Assembly: GCF_001894805.1 (NCBI RefSeq)
Contig: NZ_BCWX01000001.1
Location: forward strand, 62,001 to 126,000
Origin: Rhodococcus globerulus NBRC 14531
Lineage (GTDB): Bacteria; Actinomycetota; Actinomycetes; Mycobacteriales; Mycobacteriaceae
DNA length: 64,000 nt
Reading direction: 5' to 3'
Shown here: positions 42,306 to 51,307 of the stretch, one piece after another
How the letters are laid out: the number at the start of each line of letters is the position of its first letter
How positions within the stretch are numbered: position 1 is the first letter of the stretch
Notes under the pieces: model-generated
The model's input: the letters and a program-made list of their open reading frames with translations, nothing else
Database searches by the model: none
Told to the model about the DNA's origin: nothing
Program-made: the position numbers and the translations under genes

Positions 42306-43060
42306 GCTCTGATCTTCCCCCATATAAGCTCGGTAATTGCGCTTCCGACCTTATGGGCCTTGTCTTCGAACTTCGTGACTGGGCGCTCGTGGGTCATCGG
42401 TGATTCCCAGTCGAGAGCGCTCAAGAGCGGTTCGGCGTTTCCGGTTTCCTCGATCCACTCCGCGTATTCGGCGTGGTCGGTGGCAACGTGGAGGACTCCG
42501 CCTGGCTTGAGGCGATTGGCGATCAACGAGAACGTCGGGGCCTGCAACAGGCGACGCTTGTGATGGCGAGCCTTGGGCCACGGATCCGGGAAGAACACCC
42601 GAACACCCGTCAGCGACTCCGGGGCAATCATGTTTTCCAGTACGTCCATCGCGTCACCGCGCAGGACGCGGACGTTCGGGATCTCTTCGCGTTCGACCTG
42701 CTGAAGGAGTTGCGCGAGCCCGGGGCGGTAGACCTCGATGGCAATGAGATTGACGTGCGGTTCGGCTTTGGCCATCGCAGCGGTCGCGGTTCCGGTGCCC
42801 GATCCGATCTCGATGATCAGCGGGGCATCGCGTCCGAACCAGGCGGTCGAGTCGAGGGGAGTGTCGGACACATCGGCGCCGATAAGGGGCCACTGGCGGT
42901 CCCAGGACTTCTGCTGTGCGTCGGTCAGCGCACCCCTGCGCGAACGGAAACTTGTCACGCGCGGATGGAGACGGGAACCCTTGGAGTCTTCCGTCTCGCC
43001 CGCGTTCGGGGTTGGCAGTGCGTGCTGATCGGCTTCGTTCACGCGTCCATTGTCACGCAT
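42302..43060 (-). CDS. trmB: tRNA (guanine-N7-)-methyltransferase
   Basis: 252 residues from the ATG at 43060; a GTG at 43042 is possible and neither has a strong ribosome site. TrmB features are complete: APLIIEIGSGTGTATAAMA (SAM binding), EVYRPGLAQLLQQ, VRVFFPDPWPKARHHKRRL (the PDPWPK signature), PGGVLHVATDHAEYAEW and THERPVTKFEDK. It methylates G46 of tRNA variable loops. As first gene of the trmB-NYN-mmpL3 operon it is divergent from the dynamin-like pair. The N-terminal 50 residues are a basic extension common in actinobacterial TrmB. Confidence 0.93.
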   Translation of the reverse strand: MRDNGRVNEADQHALPTPNAGETEDSKGSRLHPRVTSFRSRRGALTDAQQKSWDRQWPLIGADVSDTPLDSTAWFGRDAPLIIEIGSGTGTATAAMAKAEPHVNLIAIEVYRPGLAQLLQQVEREEIPNVRVLRGDAMDVLENMIAPESLTGVRVFFPDPWPKARHHKRRLLQAPTFSLIANRLKPGGVLHVATDHAEYAEWIEETGNAEPLLSALDWESPMTHERPVTKFEDKAHKVGSAITELIWGKIRA

Positions 43061-43232
43061 GACTGCCGTATAGCGCAGACGGGTCTGAAGTTCGAGTTGA
43101 GACTTTCTGGGAAAATTCCGGAGAACAGCCCGCGAAATCGGACAGCTGAGCGTGAGATGACCTGCCGGGAACAGCCGTGTCGTCGTAAACCTGACAGAAT
43201 CTGCCCATCACGAAGGGGAACGTGGGGTGGGG

Positions 43233-44177
43233 ATGAACACAGGGGAAAATGTGAAGGTGTGGGCTCGAATTGTGCCCGCAGTCTCACTCGACGACGCTTG
43301 CGCGCCGCCGATGGACGAGTTGCGACGGCTTGCCTACCGGTTGATGTCGATCGATCAGCACGCCGCGGAGGCGGTGCATTCGATAGTCGGATCGTTGACA
43401 GCACCGTTGCAGGTACTGGTTGCCGGTCGTAGCGGAGTCGGCCGGTCCGCGGTGACCACGTTGCTCGAGAGTGATGTCTTCGCGAGCCATCGAGTGGGAG
43501 GCGCGCCGGTTATTCCGACGGAGACGAGGGCGTTCGACGTGCCCGGTGCGATAGATCCGGATCTGAGTAGTCACTGCGTCGTGGTCGTCGTGGTCGACGC
43601 ACTCCGAGACGCAGATCGACGCGCGGTCGGTCGCGCGTCCGATCACTGCCTTGCCGTTCTGAACAAATCCGACCACATCGGTGACGGGTGGGAGGATGCG
43701 CTCACGCGTGCAGCCGAGATTTCCGGTGAGCTCTCCGCCGTCACCGTTCCTCTGGTCGCGTTGACCGGACAAGGTCGAGAGGCGTTCTTCGGTGAGTTGT
43801 CGCCGCTACTCGAGATGTGGTGGTGGCGCAGAGTCGACGGAATTCGATCGATACTGGAGCGCGTTGCTGCCGGCGCCGAGGCGGCGGAGGTCGCCGGTGC
43901 CCGAGATGAGATCGAACAGTATCTACGGACCGATTCCGGTCTGATCTTTGCCGCGACGGGTGCGCTGGTGCGTCCGGAACTGCGTGGGTTTGTGGCAAGC
44001 GCACCGCCTGCGCCGACAACGGTCGAGGAAGCGCGCAGATGCGCTCAGTGGTGGGGCGGGCCGACGCAACGTGAACATCGCGCATGGGCCGACGCGATAT
44101 CGCTGGTCCACCGGGCGTACGTCAGGCGGTGGGTGCTTCTCGGCGGCGAGCGAGAGCGGTCGGAGATGAGCGCGTGA
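43233..44177 (+). CDS. Dynamin-like/GTPase-related protein, first of a pair (Rv0209-type)
   Basis: 314 residues from the ATG at 43233 (a GTG at 43227 is also in frame). A P-loop-like element LVAGRSGVGRSAVTTL has the GxxxxG(K/R)S spacing with Arg in place of the Lys. VVVVVDALRD is a plausible Walker B strand, and LAVLNKSDHIG supplies the NKxD guanine-specificity motif. The helical C-terminal half (MWWWRRVDGIRSILERVAAGAEAAEVAGARDEIEQYL) is like a dynamin stalk. M. tuberculosis Rv0209 occupies the same position. Its TGA overlaps the GTG of the next gene by four bases, so two related proteins are made together. Confidence 0.78.
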   Translation: MNTGENVKVWARIVPAVSLDDACAPPMDELRRLAYRLMSIDQHAAEAVHSIVGSLTAPLQVLVAGRSGVGRSAVTTLLESDVFASHRVGGAPVIPTETRAFDVPGAIDPDLSSHCVVVVVVDALRDADRRAVGRASDHCLAVLNKSDHIGDGWEDALTRAAEISGELSAVTVPLVALTGQGREAFFGELSPLLEMWWWRRVDGIRSILERVAAGAEAAEVAGARDEIEQYLRTDSGLIFAATGALVRPELRGFVASAPPAPTTVEEARRCAQWWGGPTQREHRAWADAISLVHRAYVRRWVLLGGERERSEMSA

Positions 44178-45529
44178 GCGATGTAGCTTCCGTGCTGCCG
44201 GCGGCGGTCCATCCTGTGGTTCGGAGATGGAACCCAGCTGGGCTCTCTGGTGATGTCGATGTCGCTTGGGCTGATGAATCATCAAGTAATGCAAGTGTTT
44301 TTGTTCTCGGCTTGCCGCGATGTGGTCGCGAAGAGGTCGAAAGGCTCCTGAGCGTGGCGGGCGGGTACACGAGCGTCGATCACGCAAGCGATGCCATCAT
44401 CGTGCTGCTGGTGGTCGACGCGGCAAGTGTGATCGGGCGGGAAGAGTTGGAACTGCTCGACGAGTCCGGAGTGGGAGGCTTGCCGTTTGTGGTTGTGATG
44501 ACCAAGACGGATGTGAACCCGGACTGGGAATCGGTTCGCGACCGCGATCAGCTCATTCTTGCAGATCACAGTGGTGTTTACGGTGGGGCGGCAATCATCG
44601 TCCTGTCCGAGCATGGCGGTGTCGCACCGTTGTTCCACGCCGTCGACGCAGTTCGTCGATGCGCCGTATCTCAGCCTGGCGGCGGTGTGATCGCGGAAAC
44701 CCGACGGATGATCGACCTCGAGGTCCGAAACCTGCGCGAGAGCGATCCCGGCGGCGAACTGCGTGCGGAGCGCAGCGAATTACTCACCGACCGTGACGGT
44801 CGACGTAGTGAACGACTTGCTCAGATGAGGACCAGGCTCCAGCGCGCGCGAGCCGAACTTTCGCAGCAGATCGCGGACGCCACTCGAACGACAGTGGCGT
44901 CGGCGCGCCTGTGGATCGACGAGTCCACCCGAAGCGAACTCGACAGTTTGCCGGCACGTCTGCAACACGAAGTCGAGAGCAACACAGTGGCTTTCGACGC
45001 TGCGATCGCCACAGCAGTCGGAATCGGCGAAACGGGTGTAAGCGTCGCACTCCCACATTTTCCCGACCACCCCGCGACACGGCCGCGTGGTAACGAAGAG
45101 CGCATCACCGTGTTGGTCGGTGCCTCGGCGGGGCTCGGTTTGGGGCGGATCGCGGTCATTCCGCTGGAGATGGTGCCGGCCCTGGACATCGCGAGCATTC
45201 CGGTAACTCTGGTGCTTGGCGCAACTGCGGCGTGGTGGTTGAGCCGCACGAGAGGCGTTGCGGCAGATCGGGCGCACGCGCGTGCGTGGCTGGCGGAAAC
45301 GATGGCCACCGTCAGAGCGCAATGGGAGCAGCGCGTGCTGAACCGACTCCTTGACGCGGAAGTGGATCTCGGCAGCGCGATCCTGGCCGAGAGTCGAGAG
45401 CTGGTTGCGTCGGCGCAAGCGCGAATTGCGGAGATCGATGTCGAGCTCCGAGCACTGGGACAGGCACGTTCCGGACAATTGGCCGCCTGTGAACGTGACC
45501 TGGCAATTCTGAACGGTGCCGGGGCCTGA
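44174..45529 (+). CDS. Dynamin-like membrane protein, second of a pair (Rv0210-type)
   Basis: 451 residues from the GTG at 44174 that overlaps the preceding stop. The P-loop region is degenerate (VLGLPRCGREEVERLL), but a G4-like VVVMTKTDVNPDW is kept. A long charged coiled-coil segment (about 190-280), rich in Arg and Glu, follows. A paired hydrophobic hairpin comes next (ITVLVGASAGLGLGRIAVIPL and IASIPVTLVLGATAAWWLS), then a second coiled coil with IAEIDVELRAL. This layout, GTPase-stalk-membrane hairpin-stalk, is that of bacterial dynamin-like proteins. With its partner it may form a hetero-oligomer at the membrane. M. tuberculosis Rv0210 is the positional counterpart. Confidence 0.78.
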   Translation: MSDVASVLPAAVHPVVRRWNPAGLSGDVDVAWADESSSNASVFVLGLPRCGREEVERLLSVAGGYTSVDHASDAIIVLLVVDAASVIGREELELLDESGVGGLPFVVVMTKTDVNPDWESVRDRDQLILADHSGVYGGAAIIVLSEHGGVAPLFHAVDAVRRCAVSQPGGGVIAETRRMIDLEVRNLRESDPGGELRAERSELLTDRDGRRSERLAQMRTRLQRARAELSQQIADATRTTVASARLWIDESTRSELDSLPARLQHEVESNTVAFDAAIATAVGIGETGVSVALPHFPDHPATRPRGNEERITVLVGASAGLGLGRIAVIPLEMVPALDIASIPVTLVLGATAAWWLSRTRGVAADRAHARAWLAETMATVRAQWEQRVLNRLLDAEVDLGSAILAESRELVASAQARIAEIDVELRALGQARSGQLAACERDLAILNGAGA

Positions 45530-45651
45530 ACGAGTTGTCCACAGGCCCGGATTTTTGTCGGTGACTGTCGACGGAAATCTGGTAGTACTGATGCATCTCG
45601 GTAGGGGTTGCCGGGAGAAGACACCAGCAAGATCAAGCACAGGGGGAAGTA

Positions 45652-46017
45652 ATGGACGGATTTCTGATCACCGCCGACGTCGTCGACATGGGACGGTTCG
45701 ACGTGCCGGCAGATCATCTACCGGCAGAGGGCATCGACCCGGCAACGTTCGGACCGGGTACGGGGACTGTCGACGTCGGTGATCTGACGACGACATTCGA
45801 CGCATTCGATCTCGATGGCGACGGGATCGTCGACAGTCGCGTCGTGTCGCCGGACAACGATGCAGCTGCCATCGTCGTGGTGTCGGATTTCGATCGTGAC
45901 GGCGCTGCCGACCGCGTGACGATGGTGGAGTCGGACGGAGACTTCGCGGCGTGGGAATGCCACCGAGACACGCACGGTGCGTTGGTGTGGGATCGCATCG
46001 ATTCTGGCACTGTGTGA
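45652..46017 (+). CDS. DUF6802 family protein with Asp-rich calcium-type loops
   Basis: 121 residues from the ATG at 45652, preceded by GGGGGAAG. Two DxDxDG-type loops occur: FDLDGDGIVDSRVV near residue 53 and SDFDRDGAADRVTM near residue 83. These resemble dockerin/FG-GAP calcium sites. The C terminus WECHRDTHGALVWDRIDSGTV is typical of the actinobacterial family now called DUF6802. There is no signal peptide. The stop codon lies inside the first unit of a 23-base tandem repeat. Function unknown. Confidence 0.75.
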   Translation: MDGFLITADVVDMGRFDVPADHLPAEGIDPATFGPGTGTVDVGDLTTTFDAFDLDGDGIVDSRVVSPDNDAAAIVVVSDFDRDGAADRVTMVESDGDFAAWECHRDTHGALVWDRIDSGTV

Positions 46018-46065
46018 CACCGAAAATAGGCACTGCGTGACACGCAAAATAGGCACTGAGTGACG
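46008..46065 (+). repeat. 23-bp tandem repeat, two and a half copies
   Basis: Units at 46008-46030 and 46031-46053, plus the first 12 bases of a third, share the form CACTGnGTGAC followed by AAAATAGG. The first two units differ at three positions. The array begins inside the DUF6802 reading frame, whose TGA is in unit one, and runs into the intergenic region. It is not palindromic enough to be a terminator. Confidence 0.85.
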
Positions 46066-46369
46066 TACCTGGAGGACTGTTCGCCTTGCGATCCGGGACC
46101 GTTTGCCTCTATTCGAAGCCGGGTACGCGTTGTGGATACACCATCTGAATCGTTTCTGTGACATTTCTGACCGCACCCGATTACCTGCAGGTGAACAGCC
46201 AGCGTTAACCTCAGTACATAGGACACCCGGCGTCCGTGAAATCCACGTGAGTGGATGACGCGGCTGGACCCCGTCGAGAGGGGGACACCGGGATCAACTG
46301 GTATCGGGGAGCTGCAGTTTGCATCCGGTGTCACGAGAACCCGGTTCCGGCTCACCCCAGGAGAGTTTG
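46066..46369 (+). promoter_or_regulatory. pckG: pckG upstream region with candidate structured 5 prime leader
   Basis: No gene fits here. TGTGACATTTCTGACC near 46158 is at most half of a CRP/GlxR-type site. From 46241 several inverted repeats follow one another: ATCCAC-GTGA-GTGGAT (46241-46256), CCCC/GGGG just after, and GACACCGG (46284-46291) pairing with CCGGTGTC (46325-46332). AGGAGAG lies six bases before the pckG ATG. The leader could fold into consecutive hairpins ahead of the ribosome site. I could not identify the -10 box with confidence. Confidence 0.45.
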
Positions 46370-48199
46370 ATGACCTCAGCGACCATTCCCGGTCTCAACG
46401 GAACTGACGGCACGCCCCCCACGCAGCACAAGGAACTGCTTGCATGGGTGCAAGAGGTTGCCGAACTCACCCAGCCCGCTCGCGTCGTCTTTGCGGACGG
46501 CTCGGACGAAGAGTGGGACCGGCTGACCGACAAGCTGGTCGAGGCAGGCACGTTCACGCGCCTCAACGACGAGAAGAAGCCGAACTCGTTCCTCGGTAAT
46601 TCCGATCCTTCCGATGTGGCTCGCGTCGAATCGCGCACCTACATCTGCTCGAAGGAAGAAATCGACGCAGGCCCCACCAACAACTGGATGGACCCGTCGG
46701 AGATGCGCACCCTCATGGGTGACCTGTACCGCGGTTCCATGCGTGGACGCACCATGTACGTCGTGCCGTTCTGCATGGGTCCCCTCGACGCCGAGGATCC
46801 GAAGCTGGGTGTCGAGCTCACGGACTCCGAGTACGTCGTCGTCTCCATGCGCGTCATGACCCGCATGGGCAGCAAGGTTCTCGACAAGCTCGGCACCGAC
46901 GGATTCTTCGTCAAGGCGCTGCACTCGTTGGGCGCTCCGCTCGCCGATGGCGAAGCCGATGTCGCGTGGCCGTGCAACGACACCAAGTACATCACTCACT
47001 TCCCCGAGGATCGTGAGATCTGGAGCTTCGGTTCCGGCTACGGCGGAAACGCTCTCCTCGGCAAGAAGTGCTACTCGCTGCGTATCGCTTCGGCAATGGC
47101 GCACGACGAGGGCTGGCTGGCCGAGCACATGCTCATCCTCAAGCTGATCTCCCCCGAGGACAAGGCCTACTACATCGCGGCGGCATTCCCGTCCGCCTGT
47201 GGCAAGACCAACCTCGCGATGATCCAGCCGACCATCCCCGGATGGCGTGCCGAGACTCTCGGTGACGACATCGCGTGGATGCGTTTCGGTGACGACGGAC
47301 AGCTGTACGCCGTCAATCCCGAATTCGGTTTCTTCGGCGTGGCACCGGGCACCAACTGGTCCTCGAACCCCAACGCGATGCGCACCATCGACCAGGGCAA
47401 CACGGTGTTCACCAACGTTGCACTGACCGACGACGGCGACGTCTGGTGGGAAGGCCTCGAAGGCGACCCGCAGCACCTGATCGACTGGAAGGGCAACGAG
47501 TGGACGCCTGAATCCGGTACGCAGGCCGCTCACCCCAACTCGCGTTACTGCACCCCGATGTCGCAGTGCCCGATCATGGCTCCCGAGTGGGACGACCCGA
47601 AGGGCGTGCCGATCTCGGCAATCCTGTTCGGTGGACGTCGTAAGACGACGGTTCCGCTGGTCACCGAGGCCCGCGACTGGCAGCACGGTGTCTTCATGGG
47701 TGCCACGGTCGGCTCTGAGCAGACCGCAGCAGCCGAAGGCCAGGTCGGTACGGTTCGCCGCGACCCGATGGCAATGCTTCCGTTCCTCGGCTACAACGTG
47801 GGCGACTACTTCCAGCACTGGATCGACCTCGGCAAGTCTGCCGACGAGTCCAAGCTGCCCAAGGTCTTCTACGTGAACTGGTTCCGCCGCGGCGACGACG
47901 GACGCTTCCTGTGGCCAGGCTTCGGCGAGAACTCTCGCGTCCTGAAGTGGATCGTCGAGCGTATCGAGCACAAGGCTGCCGGTATCGACACCCCGATCGG
48001 CGTCGTTCCCACGGGATCGGCACTCGACATCGACGGCTTGGACGTGTCGGACGCCGACATCACCGAGGCCCTCGCCGTGAACATCGACGAGTGGAAGGCC
48101 GAGATCCCGCTGATCGAGGAGTGGTTCGACTTCGTCGGCGAGAAGCTGCCCACCGGTATCCGTGACGAGTTCGAAGCTCTGAAGCAGCGCCTGGGCTGA
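46370..48199 (+). CDS. pckG: Phosphoenolpyruvate carboxykinase (GTP)
   Basis: 609 residues from the ATG at 46370, with CAGGAGAG upstream; the frame is open to 46319 but without a site. It converts oxaloacetate plus GTP to phosphoenolpyruvate, CO2 and GDP in gluconeogenesis. The GTP-class signatures are present: substrate loop [12 protein letters not shown], the P-loop with reactive Cys [14 protein letters not shown], metal site [25 protein letters not shown] and [12 protein letters not shown]. Length matches the mycobacterial enzyme (606). Its place after the dynamin-like pair reproduces the Rv0209-Rv0211 order. A 16-bp hairpin terminates it. Confidence 0.96.
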   Translation: MTSATIPGLNGTDGTPPTQHKELLAWVQEVAELTQPARVVFADGSDEEWDRLTDKLVEAGTFTRLNDEKKPNSFLGNSDPSDVARVESRTYICSKEEIDAGPTNNWMDPSEMRTLMGDLYRGSMRGRTMYVVPFCMGPLDAEDPKLGVELTDSEYVVVSMRVMTRMGSKVLDKLGTDGFFVKALHSLGAPLADGEADVAWPCNDTKYITHFPEDREIWSFGSGYGGNALLGKKCYSLRIASAMAHDEGWLAEHMLILKLISPEDKAYYIAAAFPSACGKTNLAMIQPTIPGWRAETLGDDIAWMRFGDDGQLYAVNPEFGFFGVAPGTNWSSNPNAMRTIDQGNTVFTNVALTDDGDVWWEGLEGDPQHLIDWKGNEWTPESGTQAAHPNSRYCTPMSQCPIMAPEWDDPKGVPISAILFGGRRKTTVPLVTEARDWQHGVFMGATVGSEQTAAAEGQVGTVRRDPMAMLPFLGYNVGDYFQHWIDLGKSADESKLPKVFYVNWFRRGDDGRFLWPGFGENSRVLKWIVERIEHKAAGIDTPIGVVPTGSALDIDGLDVSDADITEALAVNIDEWKAEIPLIEEWFDFVGEKLPTGIRDEFEALKQRLG

Positions 48200-48226
48200 G
48201 TCCCTCGCGATTCTGTTCTGCGTAAC

Positions 48227-48264
48227 CCGAATGCCGCATCTGATCGAACAGATGCGGCATTCGG
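48227..48264 (+). terminator. Hairpin terminator of pckG
   Basis: A perfect 16-bp inverted repeat (48227-48242 with 48249-48264, arm beginning CCGAATGCCGCATC) has a 6-base loop ATCGAA, starting 28 bases after the pckG stop. No T-tract follows directly. Confidence 0.82.
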
Positions 48265-48331
48265 CATTCGAGGAGATTATTTTGGTAGTTCTCGGGTTTT
48301 TACCGGCCCGGTTGAGCTATAGGACACACCG

Positions 48332-48351
48332 AATGATGCAATAACGTCATT
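48332..48351 (+). promoter_or_regulatory. Inverted repeat upstream of cysK
   Basis: AATGATG and CGTCATT (six of seven positions complementary) are separated by CAATAA, about 46 bases before the cysK start. A TATAGG hexamer lies just before it (48318-48323). The placement downstream of a possible -10 box suits a repressor operator for the cysteine genes, but no matching regulator is in the window. Confidence 0.35.
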
Positions 48352-48396
48352 AACGAAACGACCCGGTCGACACTGCGGCCACATGGAGGTACGGAA

Positions 48397-49332
48397 ATGA
48401 CCGGTATTTACAACAACGTCACCGAATTGGTCGGGCGCACCCCGCTGGTGCGACTCAACCGCCTGACCGAGGGTCTGGACGCACAGGTTGTAGTGAAGCT
48501 CGAGTTCTACAATCCGGCCAACAGCGTCAAGGACCGGATCGGTGTTGCGATCATCGACGCTGCCGAGAAGTCCGGAGCACTCAAGCCCGGCGGAACCATC
48601 GTCGAGGGCACCAGTGGTAACACCGGTATCGCACTTGCCATGGTCGGCGCTGCTCGTGGCTACAAGGTCATCCTGACCATGCCGGAGACGATGTCCACCG
48701 AGCGTCGCGTCATGCTGCGTGCGTACGGCGCCGAGATCGTGCTGACCCCGGGCTCCGAGGGCATGGCCGGCGCAGTCGCCAAGGCCAAGGAAATTGTCGA
48801 GCAGACTGAAAACGCTGTCTCGGCCAGCCAGTTCGCAAACCCCGCCAACCCGGCCATCCACGAGGTGACGACCGGTGAAGAGGTCTGGGCCGACACTGAC
48901 GGCGCCGTCGACATCTTCGTTTCCGGTATCGGCACCGGCGGCACCATCACCGGCGTCGGACGCACTCTCAAGAAGTACAAGCCCGAGGTCAAGATCGTCG
49001 GCGTCGAGCCCATCGATTCGCCGATCCTCAACGGTGGCCAGCCCGGCCCCCACAAAATCCAGGGAATCGGTGCGAACTTCGTACCCGAGATCCTCGATCG
49101 TGAAATCTACGACGAGATCATCGACGTCTCGTTCCCCGATTCCATCGAGGTCGCTCGCGCTCTCGGAACTCAGGAAGGCATCCTGGGTGGCATCTCGTCC
49201 GGCGCCATCGTGTGGGCCGCCCTCGAGTTGGCAAAGCGCCCCGAGAATGCGGGCAAGCTGATCGTGGCAGTTGTTTGCGACTTCGGTGAGCGTTACATCT
49301 CCACCCCGCTGTTCGAACACATCCGGGACTGA
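48397..49332 (+). CDS. cysK: Cysteine synthase A (O-acetylserine sulfhydrylase)
   Basis: 311 residues from the ATG at 48397 with GGAGG upstream. It makes cysteine from O-acetylserine and sulfide. The PLP-binding Lys lies in [15 protein letters not shown], the substrate loop is [20 protein letters not shown], the phosphate loop [17 protein letters not shown] and the C-terminal region [16 protein letters not shown]. The length is standard. cysE begins five bases after its stop, giving the usual cysK-cysE operon whose products can associate as cysteine synthase complex. Confidence 0.96.
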   Translation: MTGIYNNVTELVGRTPLVRLNRLTEGLDAQVVVKLEFYNPANSVKDRIGVAIIDAAEKSGALKPGGTIVEGTSGNTGIALAMVGAARGYKVILTMPETMSTERRVMLRAYGAEIVLTPGSEGMAGAVAKAKEIVEQTENAVSASQFANPANPAIHEVTTGEEVWADTDGAVDIFVSGIGTGGTITGVGRTLKKYKPEVKIVGVEPIDSPILNGGQPGPHKIQGIGANFVPEILDREIYDEIIDVSFPDSIEVARALGTQEGILGGISSGAIVWAALELAKRPENAGKLIVAVVCDFGERYISTPLFEHIRD

Positions 49333-49337
49333 GATAC

Positions 49338-49916
49338 GTGAGTATCCTCGGCGTCATTCGCGAGGACCTGCAGGCTGCGCGCGGTCAGGACCCCGCCGCG
49401 CGCAGCAATGTGGAGAATGCCCTCGTTTACTCAGGGCTGCATGCCATCTGGTCGCATCGGATCGCGCACAAGTTGTGGGCTGTGCCCGCTCTGCGCGGTC
49501 CGGCCCGGGTGTTGTCGCAGCTGACACGTTTTGCCACGGGCATCGAGATCCATCCCGGCGCGACCATCGGTCGACGGTTTTTCATCGACCACGGCATGGG
49601 CGTCGTGATCGGTGAGACGGCTGAGATCGGCAACGACGTCATGCTTTATCACGGTGTCACGCTCGGCGGCCGTTCACTCGAGCAGGTCAAGCGCCATCCG
49701 ACGCTCGGCGATCGGGTCACGGTGGGCGCGGGCGCCAAGATCCTGGGACCGGTTGTCATCGGCGAAGGTAGTGCTATCGGCGCCAATGCTGTTGTGACGC
49801 GTGATGTTCCAGCCGATTCCATTGCGACGGGTATTCCGGCAGTGGCTCGGCCGCGGACCGCCAAGGAGAAGTTGGTGGATCCGAACAGCTACATCGATCC
49901 TGCGATGTACATCTGA
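49338..49916 (+). CDS. cysE: Serine O-acetyltransferase
   Basis: 192 residues from the GTG at 49338. It supplies O-acetylserine for the preceding enzyme. The short actinobacterial form has an N-terminal helical part ([20 protein letters not shown]). A left-handed beta-helix of hexapeptide repeats then runs from [28 protein letters not shown] to [20 protein letters not shown] and [28 protein letters not shown]. The catalytic His residues in the helix are kept. The C terminus ends in the aliphatic YI that docks into CysK in related complexes. Feedback inhibition by cysteine is expected from the family. Confidence 0.95.
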   Translation: MSILGVIREDLQAARGQDPAARSNVENALVYSGLHAIWSHRIAHKLWAVPALRGPARVLSQLTRFATGIEIHPGATIGRRFFIDHGMGVVIGETAEIGNDVMLYHGVTLGGRSLEQVKRHPTLGDRVTVGAGAKILGPVVIGEGSAIGANAVVTRDVPADSIATGIPAVARPRTAKEKLVDPNSYIDPAMYI

Positions 49917-49974
49917 CTCTGTTCTGACGGTGGCCGCCCCTCGTTTCGACGGTGGGGCGGCCACCGGCGTCTTT

Positions 49975-50283
49975 TCAGACTCGCGTCAGGTGCCACCCGC
50001 GGCGCCCCATCAGCGCAGCCGTCAGAGCACCCAAACCTGCTCCGAGGAATGGGAAACTGGCAAGCAGGAACCAATTCCTCGACGCATTCGATTGAGAATC
50101 GAAGTAGAGGTTCAGAGACGATTCGTAATCCCGGTTCATCTGCACATTTGTTAGCGGTGCGTACCCTCCCTGGTACACGATCTCCTTGTCCGAACTGGTC
50201 ATCACGTCGATCAGGACGCCCAACAAGGGAATTCCCCCGACGACAAATCCGAGGACCATCAGGACAACGACCAGAGCGCGCAT
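49975..50283 (-). CDS. Hypothetical membrane protein, two transmembrane helices
   Basis: 102 residues from the ATG at 50283 (a TTG precedes it directly). One helix at each end (residues 2-25 ALVVVLMVLGFVVGGIPLLGV and about 70-90 WFLLASFPFLGAGLGALTAAL) encloses a 40-residue polar loop with paired Asn-rich stretches. The C terminus is basic. It begins 17 bases after the stop of the cation diffusion facilitator gene and is probably in its transcript. No family recognised. Confidence 0.65.
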   Translation of the reverse strand: MRALVVVLMVLGFVVGGIPLLGVLIDVMTSSDKEIVYQGGYAPLTNVQMNRDYESSLNLYFDSQSNASRNWFLLASFPFLGAGLGALTAALMGRRGWHLTRV

Positions 50284-50299
50284 CAAATGAGCGTATCGC

Positions 50300-51247
50300 T
50301 CAGGCGGTGATCGACGGTTCTTCCGGTGTCGAGAGTGTCAGGATCGCCCGTACGACGCGTGGGCTCTGCTCGAGTGTGCGCTCGAGGTCGCGCAGTGTGT
50401 GGGCTACTCGAGATTCGGCGTAGTCCCCGACGACATCGATGCTGGCAACCAGGTACACCTGCCGCGGCCCCAGGTATTCCATGCGCAGGAACGTGATTCG
50501 GTTGACGTCGGGTAGCTGTGTCAGTGCTTCGATGCCGGCGGCGCGCAGGGTCGGGGACGCTTCCTCGCCGACCAGGAAACGTCGGTTGCGGTCGATCAGA
50601 ATCACCGCGATGACACCAAGCAGGATGCCCACGCAGATGGATCCGAGGGCGTCGGGGATCGGTGAACCAGTGATCTGGTGAAGCAGGACGCCCGCGAACG
50701 CGATGATCAAACCGATAAGTGCCGCAGCATCTTCGGCGAACACAGCCCGCGTGGTGGGGTCGGAAGTATTGAGAGCTTGCGTGAGAACATCGCTGTTGAC
50801 GGCCGAAGCTTCTGCCCGCAATTGTTTGTAGGCCTGGCGGAACGAGATGCCTTCGAGGATGAAGGAGACGCCGAGGACTGCGTAGGCAACTCCGAAATCG
50901 GTGGCCGGTTCCGAATGGAACAGTTCCTGGATTCCGTGGGTGATCGACACTCCGGCACCAAGCGCAAAGAGTCCGAGGGCCGCGAACATCGACCAGATGT
51001 AGGCTTCGCGGCCGTAGCCGAGGGGTTGATCGCGATCGGGAACCCGCTTGGATCGTCGGTTTGCGATGAGGAGCAGGATCTCGTTGCCGGTGTCGGCCCA
51101 CGAGTGGGTGGCCTCGGCAACCATCGACGCCGATCCGGTGACGATCGCGGCCGCTGTTTTTGCTCCGGCGATCAGCGCGTTTGCGGCAAAGGCCAGGACA
51201 ACGGTGGTGGTGCTCTCGTCAGCCGATGCTTCCGTTTCGGTGGTCAC
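50300..51247 (-). CDS. Cation diffusion facilitator (CDF) family efflux transporter
   Basis: About 315 residues from the GTG at 51247; the frame extends to 51355, but that part contains the terminator of the upstream gene, so it is excluded. Six helices are visible with the metal-binding HSWADTGNEILLLIANRRSKR in helix 2 (HxxxD) and VFAEDAAALIGLIIAFAGVLLH in helix 5 (ExxxxxxG region), plus a cytoplasmic C-terminal domain with the TLRDLERTLEQSP pattern. It should export Zn, Fe, Mn or a similar divalent metal in exchange for protons. A TTAGCCT-like -10 close to the GTG suggests a leaderless message. Confidence 0.87.
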   Translation of the reverse strand: MTTETEASADESTTTVVLAFAANALIAGAKTAAAIVTGSASMVAEATHSWADTGNEILLLIANRRSKRVPDRDQPLGYGREAYIWSMFAALGLFALGAGVSITHGIQELFHSEPATDFGVAYAVLGVSFILEGISFRQAYKQLRAEASAVNSDVLTQALNTSDPTTRAVFAEDAAALIGLIIAFAGVLLHQITGSPIPDALGSICVGILLGVIAVILIDRNRRFLVGEEASPTLRAAGIEALTQLPDVNRITFLRMEYLGPRQVYLVASIDVVGDYAESRVAHTLRDLERTLEQSPRVVRAILTLSTPEEPSITA

Positions 51248-51307
51248 GGAGCTAAGGCTAAGCCCGCTCGGACGGTTATGTCTGGGGAGTGAGCACAGCT
51301 TCTGTGA

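Noticed and set aside
46008..46065. CRISPR-like array in the 23-bp repeat
   Set aside because: Units are directly adjacent without spacers and only two and a half copies exist.
46155..46175. CRP/GlxR site upstream of pckG
   Set aside because: TGTGA is present but the second half reads TGACC instead of TCACA, so the match is no better than chance.
46376..47971. 531-codon open frame antisense to pckG
   Set aside because: Its translation is low-complexity and without domains, while the plus strand encodes an unmistakable PEP carboxykinase. Long antisense frames are expected in high-GC DNA.
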